Source of the DNA: Actinomycetes bacterium
GTDB taxonomy: Bacteria > Actinomycetota > Actinomycetes > Propionibacteriales > Propionibacteriaceae
Assembly (NCBI GenBank): GCA_023387135.1
Contig: JAEWIK010000366.1
Location: 1-18,541 of the forward strand
Length of the DNA: 18,541 nucleotides
Direction: 5' to 3'
The notes below the pieces were generated by a model that was not told the DNA's origin, searched no databases, and saw only the letters and a program-made list of their open reading frames with translations. Each line of letters begins with the position of its first letter. Position 1 is the first letter of the stretch. A program made the position numbers and the translations under genes. Below are positions 1-6,388 of the stretch, one piece after another.

Positions 1-719
1 GGGCAGCCCGCCGTCCTGATCACGTCGACGAGACCGACGGGATCGCAGTTGCCCTTGCCGAGGTTCGCGTGCCTGTCGGCGCTCGAACCGAACGCGTCCC
101 TGGAGTCGTTGACGTGGACGAGGTCGAGCCTGCCGGTGATCGCCTTGACGCGTTCGACCAGCCCGAACAGCTCCTCGCCGCTGGCGTGCGCGTGGCAGGT
201 GTCGAGGCAGAACCCCACCCTGTCGGCATTGGGTGAGCCCTCGATGGCGGACCACAGCCTGTCGACCTTCTCCAGCCCGCGTGCCATGGCGTTGCCGCCG
301 CCCGCCGTGTTCTCGATGAGCAGCGGGACGTCGATGGTGAGGCCGTCGATGGCCTTGCGCCAGTTGACGTAGCCGGTCTCGGGATCGTCGGACGCCGTGA
401 CGTGCCCGCCGTGGACTATCACGCCGGCGGCCCCGATCTCCGCGGCGGCGGTGAGCTGCTTCTGGAGCTGCTGGCGGCTCGGGATCCGGATGCGGTTGTT
501 GGTCGAGGCGACGTTGAGCACGTACGGGGAGTGGACGTAGAGCGCTATCCCTTCGGCCTCGGCGTCGGCCCGGAGGGCTTCGGCACCGCCCGAGTAGGCG
601 ACCTTCGGCCCCTTCCACCCCTGCGGGTCGCCGAGGAAGAGCTGGCTCAGGTTGGCGCCGCGCGCCTTGGCTTCGGCGATCGGGTCGAGCTGATCGATGT
701 GGGCTCCGAGCTGCGTCAT
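1..719 (-). CDS. nfo: Endonuclease IV (deoxyribonuclease IV), 3' end cut by window edge
   Basis: Apurinic/apyrimidinic endonuclease of the zinc-dependent TIM-barrel Nfo family, which nicks abasic sites in base excision repair. The minus frame from ATG at 719-717 stays open for 239 residues to the window edge; the C-terminus is missing. Most metal-site motifs are visible: H63 (YVHSPY), H103 (VIVHGGH), E136 (LIENTAGG), D173 and H176 (CLDTCHAH), H202 (HVNDS), and D215/H217 (ADRHANLGKG). The final family Glu lies outside the window. The start fits the family N-terminus (MTQLGAHI). There is no good Shine-Dalgarno sequence, but TAGGGT lies exactly 6 bases upstream of the ATG, suggesting a leaderless mRNA. 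It is divergent from the secreted repeat protein. Confidence 0.93.
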   Translation of the reverse strand, partial: MTQLGAHIDQLDPIAEAKARGANLSQLFLGDPQGWKGPKVAYSGGAEALRADAEAEGIALYVHSPYVLNVASTNNRIRIPSRQQLQKQLTAAAEIGAAGVIVHGGHVTASDDPETGYVNWRKAIDGLTIDVPLLIENTAGGGNAMARGLEKVDRLWSAIEGSPNADRVGFCLDTCHAHASGEELFGLVERVKAITGRLDLVHVNDSRDAFGSSADRHANLGKGNCDPVGLVDVIRTAGC

Positions 720-725
720 GAACCG

Positions 726-731
726 ACCCTA
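726..731 (-). promoter_or_regulatory. Putative -10 element of nfo (leaderless start)
   Basis: Reading the minus strand, TAGGGT is followed by CGGTTC and then the ATG of nfo. TANNNT is the usual actinobacterial -10 pattern, and a 6-base gap would place the transcription start at the A of ATG. I see no convincing -35 box. Assignment is by pattern only. Confidence 0.4.
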
Positions 732-937
732 TCCCCCGTCCCCGACACGGTGGCGGGCAGCTCGGACCCGGTCGGGGGGACGTCCTCGCCCCACCGGACC
801 AGGCAGGCGAGTCTCCCGCCGCTCGCCGCGGACGCCACCCATTTCCCTGTTCGTCGGAAATCTGTCAACTCGCTGTGTCACGATCGAGCAGCCGGTGCGT
901 TGGGCGCCGGTGGAAGACAAGCCTGGGGGAGGCGACT

Positions 938-2749
938 GTGGTACGTAGGCGCTGGTTGTCGTTGGTGGCGTCGGTTTCTTTGATGGGTTCGCTGCTGGTG
1001 TTCGGCGGCGTGGAGGCGCAGGCGGCACCGGTGCCGTCGCCGCTCGTTCCCACGGTTCCCGCGATCGCGGGGAATGCGAAGGTGGGCAGGACGCTCACCG
1101 CCATGACGGGCACGTGGCAGCCCGCCCCCGTGACGCTGTCCTACCAGTGGTACCGCAGCGGCGCCGTCATCACGGGCGCGACGCAGCCGAAGTACCTGCT
1201 CGTCGCCGCCGACAAGGGCAAGACGATGACGGTGACGGTGACCGGCACCAAGGAGGGTTACGCCTCCGCGTTCAGGACCTCCAAGCCGACGGTCAAGGTG
1301 GTTCCCGGCACCCTGAGCACGGCGACTCCCGCCATCACCGGGTACCCGAAGGTGGAGAAGACGCTGACGGCGGTCCCTGGCACCTGGGGCCCCGCTCCGG
1401 TCGTCCTGACGTACCAGTGGTTCAGGTCGGGGAAGGCCATCGCCGGGGCGACCGGCGCCACCTACACGCTGGTGGCGGCCGACAGCGGCAAGCAGGTCAC
1501 CGTGAAGGTGACCGGCTGGAAGGCCGGCTACGACACCGCGGTGACGACATCGAAGAAGACGAAGAAGGTCACCGCGGGCAGCCTGATCGCCGCCGTCCCG
1601 GTCATCAAGGGCCAGGCGGTGGTGGGCAAGACGCTCACCATCACGCGCGGGACGTGGAAGCCGTCCGGGCTGAAGTTCTCCTACCAGTGGTCCAGGTCGG
1701 GCAAGAAGATCAGCAAGGCGAAGAAGAGCACGTACAAGCTCGTGTCGGCCGACAAGGGCAAGAAGATCACGGTGAAGGTGACGGGTGCCAAGAAGGGCTA
1801 CTCCACCACCAGCAGGACCTCGCTGCCGACCGCCGCCGTCGTGCTGTCGACCTCCGGCGGCACGCCGAGGATCACCGGCTACGAAGGCTTCGGCGAGCCC
1901 ATCGTCTCGCTCGTCCTGACGGCGAATCCCGGCAGTTGGAAGCCGACGGGCATGTCGTTCTCGTACCGCTGGTACGCCAATGGCGTCGCCATCGCGGGCG
2001 CGACGTCCCGCACCCTGCGGGTCAACGGGGCCTACGTGGGCAAGCGGCTCACCGTCGCGGTGACCGGCAAGAAGGGCGGCTACGCCACGGTGACGAAGCT
2101 CAGCCCGGCGACCCCCACGGTGTCGGCCGACGGCATCTACTACGGCGGAGTCGACCTCGCGAACGGCACGTACGTCGCCAAGGGCGGGAGCGAGTGCATC
2201 TGGTGGCGCCTCTCCACGCTGAACGTGGACCTGCTGAGCGCCGGCCTCGACACCCCCGGTGTGCTGGGCGTCAGCCGGTCGCACACCGGCCAGACCATCG
2301 TCACGGTTTCCTCGGCTGATCCCTACCTGGTCAGCTTGGGCTGTGGCCAGTGGACGAAGCTGCAGTCGACGCCTTCCTTCCGTACCTCCGTCGGGGACGG
2401 TGATTACGCGGTCGGCATTCACCTGCAGCCGGGAGTGTGGAAGTCCACCACGATGACCTCGCAGTGCTATGTGGAGTTCGCCTCCGGGTTCGCCGGCAAC
2501 AGGACGGAAGTCATCGAGTACGGCAAGCCGCTCATCGACTCCGTCACGATCTTCGCCGATGACGTGCGGTTCAGTTCGGTCGGCTGTGGCACCTGGACCC
2601 GAACCGGTCCGGTCCCGCGGGACCCCGACACCTCGACGAAGCTCAAGCAGGTCACCGTGCGTCCGGCGGTGACCCGCGCCGACCTCGCGAAGGTCGTCAA
2701 GCAGGCGGATAAGGTGACGAGGGCGGCAGGCGTGGTGGGGGCCCGCTGA
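938..2749 (+). CDS. Secreted protein with four Ig-like repeats and two C-terminal Cys/Trp modules
   Basis: Predicted exported protein of 603 residues with unknown role. The GTG at 938 is chosen because GGGGGAGG lies 5 bases upstream and a clean signal peptide follows: Arg-rich start, hydrophobic core, likely cleavage after VEAQA near residue 28. Residues 41-397 hold four tandem repeats (starting near 41, 131, 221 and 310) of the type found in many actinobacterial surface proteins, with cores such as LTYQWFRSGKAIAGAT and ITVKVTGAKKGY. Residues 398-477 and 487-567 form two copies of another module (DGxYxxGxxLxxGxY...C...CGxW), each with two cysteines that could form a disulfide. No LPXTG anchor or C-terminal membrane segment is present, so the protein is probably released or held by its repeats. 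It is not in an operon. Confidence 0.85.
   Translation: MVRRRWLSLVASVSLMGSLLVFGGVEAQAAPVPSPLVPTVPAIAGNAKVGRTLTAMTGTWQPAPVTLSYQWYRSGAVITGATQPKYLLVAADKGKTMTVTVTGTKEGYASAFRTSKPTVKVVPGTLSTATPAITGYPKVEKTLTAVPGTWGPAPVVLTYQWFRSGKAIAGATGATYTLVAADSGKQVTVKVTGWKAGYDTAVTTSKKTKKVTAGSLIAAVPVIKGQAVVGKTLTITRGTWKPSGLKFSYQWSRSGKKISKAKKSTYKLVSADKGKKITVKVTGAKKGYSTTSRTSLPTAAVVLSTSGGTPRITGYEGFGEPIVSLVLTANPGSWKPTGMSFSYRWYANGVAIAGATSRTLRVNGAYVGKRLTVAVTGKKGGYATVTKLSPATPTVSADGIYYGGVDLANGTYVAKGGSECIWWRLSTLNVDLLSAGLDTPGVLGVSRSHTGQTIVTVSSADPYLVSLGCGQWTKLQSTPSFRTSVGDGDYAVGIHLQPGVWKSTTMTSQCYVEFASGFAGNRTEVIEYGKPLIDSVTIFADDVRFSSVGCGTWTRTGPVPRDPDTSTKLKQVTVRPAVTRADLAKVVKQADKVTRAAGVVGAR
1058..2128 (+). repeat. Four tandem Ig-like protein repeats (90, 90, 89 and ~88 codons)
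   Basis: Repeat units begin at 1058, 1328, 1598 and 1865, each at a Pro of the pattern P-x-I-x-G. The period is almost constant (270, 270 and 267 bases). Units 1 to 3 are most alike; unit 4 has diverged (SYRWYANG in place of YQWxRSG). Unit 3 is unusually rich in lysine. The repeat is at protein-domain level, not a mobile or satellite repeat. Confidence 0.85.
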
Positions 2750-2769
2750 GCCGGCTTTGGCACCCAGGC

Positions 2770-2797
2770 GAAGGGGACGGCGGGAGTCGTCCCCTTC
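2770..2797 (+). terminator. Hairpin terminator of the secreted repeat protein gene
   Basis: A perfect 10-bp stem, GAAGGGGACG (2770-2779) and CGTCCCCTTC (2788-2797), has an 8-base loop and lies 20 bases after the stop codon. No T-run follows, as is common for high-GC hairpin terminators. A smaller inverted repeat, CCGGGC/GCCCGG (2822-2836), lies further on. Confidence 0.6.
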
Positions 2798-2841
2798 GTC
2801 GTCCCCCGGGAGGCGATTAGGCCGGGCGCCGCCCGGACGGG

Positions 2842-2847
2842 TAAAGT
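2842..2847 (+). promoter_or_regulatory. Putative -10 element of the rpsF operon
   Basis: TAAAGT matches TANNNT and lies about 14 bases before the start of the structured rpsF leader, as expected if transcription begins near 2854. No clear -35 box is seen. Confidence 0.35.
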
Positions 2848-2860
2848 GTGCCGTTGGCTG

Positions 2861-2923
2861 CCGTCTGGTGGTCGATACGCCCTCCTGCTACGGGAAGCGC
2901 CCGTAGCCGCTCTAGACCAGAGG
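2861..2923 (+). ncRNA. Candidate S6:S18-binding leader of rpsF mRNA
   Basis: The leader can form an outer stem between 2861-2869 (CCGTCTGGT, with G2863 bulged) and 2916-2923 (ACCAGAGG). An inner hairpin joins CTACGGG (2888-2894) and CCCGTAG (2900-2906). An unpaired CCG (2907-2909) follows the inner hairpin directly. A stem with a bulged CCG upstream of rpsF is the known S6:S18 autoregulatory motif, in which the ribosomal protein pair binds its own mRNA. The 3' arm of the outer stem takes in the first bases of the AGGAGG ribosome-binding site (2921-2926), so folding would hinder translation. Pairing was found by eye, without energy or covariation support. Confidence 0.6.
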
Positions 2924-2938
2924 AGGTGGAGTTCGCGT

Positions 2939-3229
2939 ATGCGTAAGTATGAAGTCATGGTCATCATCGACCCTGACGTCGACGATCGCCAGGTGAACGG
3001 CCTGCTGGAGAAGCCCCTTGCCGGGCTGACCAAGGCCGGCGGCAGCGTCGACAATCTTGAAGTGTGGGGCAGGCGTCGCCTCGCCTACGACATCCGCAAG
3101 AAGTCAGAAGGCATCTACGCCGTCATCAACGTCACTGCTGAGCCTGCCGTCGTGAAGGAACTGGATCGCCAGTTCACCCTGAACGAGCAGATCATGCGGA
3201 CGAAGGTCATCCGGCCCGATACCCACTGA
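2939..3229 (+). CDS. rpsF: Ribosomal protein bS6
   Basis: Small-subunit protein bS6, which pairs with bS18 on the 30S platform. The 96-residue product begins [16 protein letters not shown] and contains the family signature [24 protein letters not shown] 2939 is chosen because AGGAGGTGG ends 9 bases upstream and the protein then has normal family length; a longer reading frame from 2846 would run through the leader RNA. It is first in the rpsF-ssb-rpsR-rplI operon, with 77 bases before ssb. Its translation is probably controlled by the structured leader just upstream. Confidence 0.97.
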   Translation: MRKYEVMVIIDPDVDDRQVNGLLEKPLAGLTKAGGSVDNLEVWGRRRLAYDIRKKSEGIYAVINVTAEPAVVKELDRQFTLNEQIMRTKVIRPDTH

Positions 3230-3306
3230 TTGCCTGCGAGCCCTCGAAAACGTCCGTCACACCTGACAGGCTGAGGGCACACGAAGTCCGATCCGAAAGA
3301 ACTCAC

Positions 3307-3801
3307 ATGGCTGGCGAAACCATCATCACCATCGTCGGGAACCTGACCGCTGACCCCGAGTTGCGGTTCACCCCGTCGGGGGCACCCGTGGCGAACTTCA
3401 CAGTCGCCTCGACGCCGCGCACCTTCGATCGTCAGACGAACGAATGGAAAGACGGCGATGCCATGTTCCTCAACTGTGCCGTGTGGCGGCAGGCTGCTGA
3501 GAACGTCGCCGAATCCCTCACCAAGGGGATGCGCGTCATCGTTCAGGGCCGCCTGCGTTCCCGCTCCTACGAAACCCGTGAGGGCGAGAAGCGCACGGTG
3601 TTCGAGATCGAGGTCGAAGAGGTCGGTCCCGCGCTCAGGTACGCCACTGCCAAGGTCACCCGCTCCAGCGGCGGTGGCGGCGGCAACTACGGCGGAGGCT
3701 CGTCCTCCGGCGGCTCCAACTGGGGCGGCGGCTCGAGCGAACGTTCGTCCGGCGGCACAGATCCCTGGGCGCACGCCCAGAGCGACGAGCCCCCGTTCTG
3801 A
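3307..3801 (+). CDS. ssb: Single-stranded DNA-binding protein
   Basis: SSB coats single-stranded DNA in replication, recombination and repair, and recruits partners through its C-terminal tip. The 164-residue protein has an N-terminal OB-fold (about residues 1-110; [20 protein letters not shown], then [18 protein letters not shown]). A flexible Gly/Ser-rich linker with Asn and Trp follows, ending in the acidic tip DEPPF. The site upstream of ATG 3307 is only a weak GAAAG, so translation may rely on coupling or on mRNA context. Its place between rpsF and rpsR is the conserved bacterial arrangement. Confidence 0.97.
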   Translation: MAGETIITIVGNLTADPELRFTPSGAPVANFTVASTPRTFDRQTNEWKDGDAMFLNCAVWRQAAENVAESLTKGMRVIVQGRLRSRSYETREGEKRTVFEIEVEEVGPALRYATAKVTRSSGGGGGNYGGGSSSGGSNWGGGSSERSSGGTDPWAHAQSDEPPF

Positions 3802-3920
3802 TCCAGCATCACCTGCCCGAGTAGGGCCCGCGTCCGACCTCCGAAAGGCCGGCGGGCATCCCACGCGAGGGCCAGGCACATTCCGGCTGCGGCCGGGCTT
3901 TCACTAAGGAGAGCACCACA

Positions 3921-4163
3921 ATGGCCTCGTCACAGCGCAAGCCTGTGAGCAAGAACAAGAAGATAGTGCCGGCGAAGTCGATTCGTATCGGTCACATCGA
4001 CTACAAGGACACCGCGACCCTGCGGAAGTTCATCTCCGAGCGCGGCAAGATCCGCGCCCGTCGTGTCACCGGCCTGTCGGTGCAGGAGCAGCGCAAGGTC
4101 GCCATCGCCGTGAAGAACGCGCGCGAGGTTGCCCTGCTGCCCTACGCCTCGACCGCCCGCTAA
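3921..4163 (+). CDS. rpsR: Ribosomal protein bS18, cysteine-free form
   Basis: Small-subunit protein bS18, partner of bS6. The 80-residue product carries the family core ([20 protein letters not shown], then [16 protein letters not shown] and [10 protein letters not shown]). AAGGAG lies 9 bases before ATG 3921. There is no cysteine in the protein: the CxxC zinc-ligand region of the Cys-containing form is replaced by [12 protein letters not shown], and the Cys often found in VTGxCVQ is Ser. This is therefore the zinc-independent type, here in the main operon and not in a zinc-repressed cluster. Its stop overlaps the rplI ribosome-binding site, indicating coupled translation. Confidence 0.96.
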   Translation: MASSQRKPVSKNKKIVPAKSIRIGHIDYKDTATLRKFISERGKIRARRVTGLSVQEQRKVAIAVKNAREVALLPYASTAR

Positions 4164-4174
4164 GGAGGAGTGAG

Positions 4175-4621
4175 ATGAAGCTGATTCTGACCGCTCCCGT
4201 CGAGAAGCTGGGCATCCCCGGCGACATCGTCGAGGTGAAGGACGGCTACGGCCGTAACTACCTGCTGCCGCGCGGCTTCGCCATCAACTGGTCGAAGGGC
4301 TCCGAGAAGCAGATCGACGGCATCAAGCGGGCGCGCGACGCCCGGGAGATCCGTTCCGTCGAGCACGCCAAGGAGATCCGCACCCAGCTCGAGGCGCTGA
4401 AGGTGAGCCTGCCTGCCCAGGCGGGAACCACCGGAAGGCTCTTCGGCGCCGTCACCCCGGCCGACATCACCCTCGCGGTGAAGAAGGCCGGCGGCCCGGC
4501 GCTCGACAAGCGCGCCATCGACATCGCCAAGCCGATCAAGACTGTCGGCGACCACCTGGTCGGCATCAAGCTGACCTCGGGTGTCGTCGCTCACATCACG
4601 GTGAGCGTCACCGCCGCCTGA
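4175..4621 (+). CDS. rplI: Ribosomal protein bL9
   Basis: Large-subunit protein bL9, a two-domain protein at the base of the L1 stalk. The 148-residue product has the N-terminal signature (LGIPGDIVEVKDGYGRNYLL, then PRGFAI), a helical connector (about residues 42-75) and a C-terminal domain ending HITVSVTAA. AAGGAGGAG (4162-4170) overlaps the rpsR stop codon and precedes ATG 4175 by 4 bases. It is the last gene of the operon and is followed by a strong hairpin. The dnaB gene that often follows in other bacteria is absent; a convergent regulator gene comes next. Confidence 0.97.
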   Translation: MKLILTAPVEKLGIPGDIVEVKDGYGRNYLLPRGFAINWSKGSEKQIDGIKRARDAREIRSVEHAKEIRTQLEALKVSLPAQAGTTGRLFGAVTPADITLAVKKAGGPALDKRAIDIAKPIKTVGDHLVGIKLTSGVVAHITVSVTAA

Positions 4622-4631
4622 CAAACAGACA

Positions 4632-4666
4632 ACAGCGCCGGTCGTCCCTGGGACGGCCGGCGTTGT
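4632..4666 (+). terminator. Terminator of the rpsF-rplI operon, possibly bidirectional
   Basis: Arms 4632-4648 and 4650-4666 pair along 17 positions with two G-U wobbles; the innermost pairs must open to form a loop. The stem is followed by CGCGTTT. It lies between convergent genes (rplI and the GntR regulator) and could stop transcription from both sides. Confidence 0.75.
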
Positions 4667-4724
4667 CGCGTTTCCGACGTCCGACGAAGGACACCGGGCG
4701 AGGGACGGACGGGTAGGCGGCGAC

Positions 4725-5453
4725 TCAGCTGGTGAGGCCGGTGCCGGCGAGCATCGAGTAGGCGGCCCGGATGTGGCCCTCCATCAGTTCGGCGGCGAGT
4801 TCGGCGTCGCCGGCCTCGACCGCGCGCAGGATGGCGGTGTGTTCCTCGATCAGGGTGAGCCGGAAGTGCGCCCAGTCGGCGAGCTGGATCGAGGCCTGCC
4901 TGATGGGTTCACGGACCGCCTCCCGGATCGCGACGGTGAGGTCGGCGACGAGGTCGTTGCGTCCGGACCTGGCGATCAGCACGTGGAAGTCGGTGTCGAG
5001 GTCGTTGAAGGCGTCGACGGTCTCGGTGGCCTGCATGGCGGTCACTGTCCCGGCGAGCGCACGGAGGGTCTTCATGCTGGCCGCTCGCGCGGCCGAGGCC
5101 GCGGACGCCCGCTCGAGCGCCACCCGGGTCTCGGTGAGGTCGCTGATCCCCGCGCCGGCGATGGCGAGGTGCAGCCTGAAGATGCGGGCGAGGGCGTCCC
5201 CTTGGGCGGGCGTCAGCCTGGTGCCGCCGCCGCGCCCCGTCGAGGCACTGATCAGCCCGGCGGTCTGCAGCACCCGCATCGCCTCGCGCACGGCGGACCT
5301 GCCGACGTTCAACTGGGCCGCCAGATCGCGTTCGGGGGGAAGTTGATCGCCCTTGTGGTAGATCCCGTCGAGGATGCCTGTCTCGATGTGGTGCAGCACG
5401 ACCTCGTACGCACGAATGCCGTCACGGGTGGGGGCGCTGTCCATAGGCCTCAT
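4725..5453 (-). CDS. GntR-family transcriptional regulator, FadR/FCD type, probable lut regulator
   Basis: DNA-binding repressor of 242 residues. An N-terminal winged helix-turn-helix (about residues 12-80; GDQLPPERDLAAQLNVGRSA) is followed by an all-helical FCD ligand domain (about 95-225). The FCD metal-site pattern is kept: Asp and His in DTDFH, then His in EEHTAIL and MEGHIRA, so it probably binds a metal plus a carboxylate. It is divergent from lutABC, whose promoter carries an FCD-type operator, which supports a role as lactate-responsive regulator similar to LldR/LutR. The start may be ATG 5453 or ATG 5444 (MDSAPT). Ligand and function are inferred from position. Confidence 0.88.
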   Translation of the reverse strand: MRPMDSAPTRDGIRAYEVVLHHIETGILDGIYHKGDQLPPERDLAAQLNVGRSAVREAMRVLQTAGLISASTGRGGGTRLTPAQGDALARIFRLHLAIAGAGISDLTETRVALERASAASAARAASMKTLRALAGTVTAMQATETVDAFNDLDTDFHVLIARSGRNDLVADLTVAIREAVREPIRQASIQLADWAHFRLTLIEEHTAILRAVEAGDAELAAELMEGHIRAAYSMLAGTGLTS

Positions 5454-5520
5454 TCTGCCTCGCCCGCCGCGTTCAGGCAGACGATGGGCCAGACGCGCAG
5501 GTTCGGTGGCGAATCCCGCA

Positions 5521-5537
5521 CAAAGGTCTTTCCTTTG
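5521..5537. promoter_or_regulatory. Second inverted repeat in the lut control region
   Basis: CAAAGG-N5-CCTTTG is a perfect 6-bp inverted repeat spaced by TCTTT. It lies immediately upstream of the likely lut -10 box, over the -35 region, where an activator or second repressor could bind. I do not recognise the protein that would bind it. Confidence 0.4.
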
Positions 5538-5540
5538 GCT

Positions 5541-5546
5541 TAGGCT
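5541..5546 (+). promoter_or_regulatory. Putative -10 element of lutABC
   Basis: TAGGCT fits TANNNT. Transcription would begin near 5553, inside the palindromic operator, leaving a leader of about 75 bases before lutA. TATATG at 5550-5555 is an alternative. No consensus -35 is present. Confidence 0.35.
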
Positions 5547-5552
5547 GCCTAT

Positions 5553-5565
5553 ATGGTCTGACCAT
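5553..5565. promoter_or_regulatory. Operator of FCD-type GntR regulator (LldR/PdhR-like)
   Basis: ATGGTC-T-GACCAT is a perfect 13-bp palindrome holding TGGTCTGACCA, which fits the known FadR-subfamily operator pattern TNGTNNNACNA. It lies in the divergent region between the GntR gene and lutA, over the inferred lut transcription start. Binding there would block initiation. The adjacent regulator is the obvious candidate to bind it. Confidence 0.75.
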
Positions 5566-5626
5566 TCACGATCGGATCACACCTTCTCAGCGCAGAGAGG
5601 GGAAGGTTTCCTGAAAGGGGTCCTCC

Positions 5627-6388
5627 GTGGCCGTACCTGCACGCGGGCTTCGGGTGGCACTGTTCGCCACCTGCATCAACGACATGATGTTTCCCGACAC
5701 CCCCAAGGCAGTGCTGACAGTCCTCGAACGGCTCGGCTGCACTGTCGACTTCCCCATGGCCCAGACCTGCTGCGGCCAGATGTTCACCAACACCGGCTAC
5801 TACGACTCAGCGGTTCCGGCCGTGAGGTCCTACGTCGAGGCGTTCGCGGGCTACGACTACATCGTGGCCCCGTCGGGGTCCTGCACAGGCTCCGTCCGCC
5901 ACCAGCACCCGATGCTGGCCCGCTACACGAAGGACCAGGGCCTGATCGACGCCGTGGACGACGTCGTGACCAAGACCTACGACTTCAGCGAGTTCCTCGT
6001 CGACGTCCTGGGTGTCACCGACGTGGGTGGGTACTTCCCCCACAAGGTGACCTATCACCCCACCTGCCACTCGGTGCGGGTGACGAAGGTCGGTGACAAG
6101 CCACTCAGGCTGCTCAAGGCTGTGAAGGGAATCACAGTGCTCGACCTACCCGACTCCCAGACGTGCTGCGGTTTTGGCGGCACGTTCTCGGTCAAGAACC
6201 CCGACGTCTCCGTCGCCATGGGTTCCGACAAGGCGCGCAACGTCATCTCGACGGGCGCCGAGTACCTCATCACCGGCGACAACTCCTGCCTGATGCACAT
6301 CGGCGGGCTGCTCAACCGGCAGAACGCCTCGGTGAAGCCCATCCACCTCGCCGAGGTGCTCGCACGAACTGAAGGGGGTTCGCTGTGA
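5627..6388 (+). CDS. lutA: L-lactate oxidation complex subunit LutA (CCG-domain iron-sulfur protein)
   Basis: Subunit of the LutABC L-lactate dehydrogenase system, which oxidises lactate to pyruvate independently of NAD. The 253-residue protein has two cysteine-rich CCG domains: C16, C48, C49 and C86 in the first (ATCIND, QTCCGQ, SGSC), and C147, C180, C181 and C221 in the second (HPTCH, QTCCGFGG, DNSC). These are the expected iron-sulfur/heterodisulfide-reductase-like ligands. GTG 5627 is chosen because GAAAGGGG lies 6 bases upstream and the N-terminus matches the family. The stop overlaps the lutB start (GTGA), indicating coupled translation. Confidence 0.95.
   Translation: MAVPARGLRVALFATCINDMMFPDTPKAVLTVLERLGCTVDFPMAQTCCGQMFTNTGYYDSAVPAVRSYVEAFAGYDYIVAPSGSCTGSVRHQHPMLARYTKDQGLIDAVDDVVTKTYDFSEFLVDVLGVTDVGGYFPHKVTYHPTCHSVRVTKVGDKPLRLLKAVKGITVLDLPDSQTCCGFGGTFSVKNPDVSVAMGSDKARNVISTGAEYLITGDNSCLMHIGGLLNRQNASVKPIHLAEVLARTEGGSL

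Noticed and set aside
875..937. Upstream extension of the secreted protein start
   Set aside because: It would add 21 polar residues before the signal peptide, and it has no well-placed ribosome-binding site; GTG 938 has GGGGGAGG 5 bases upstream.
878..2422. Long minus-strand open frame antisense to the secreted repeat protein
   Set aside because: Gly/Arg/His-rich composition, no family features, and it mirrors the GC-biased codons of the true gene.
3883..3896. Short hairpin CCGGC-TGCG-GCCGG between ssb and rpsR
   Set aside because: Only 5 bp in very GC-rich DNA; it could be chance, and nothing else marks an attenuator.
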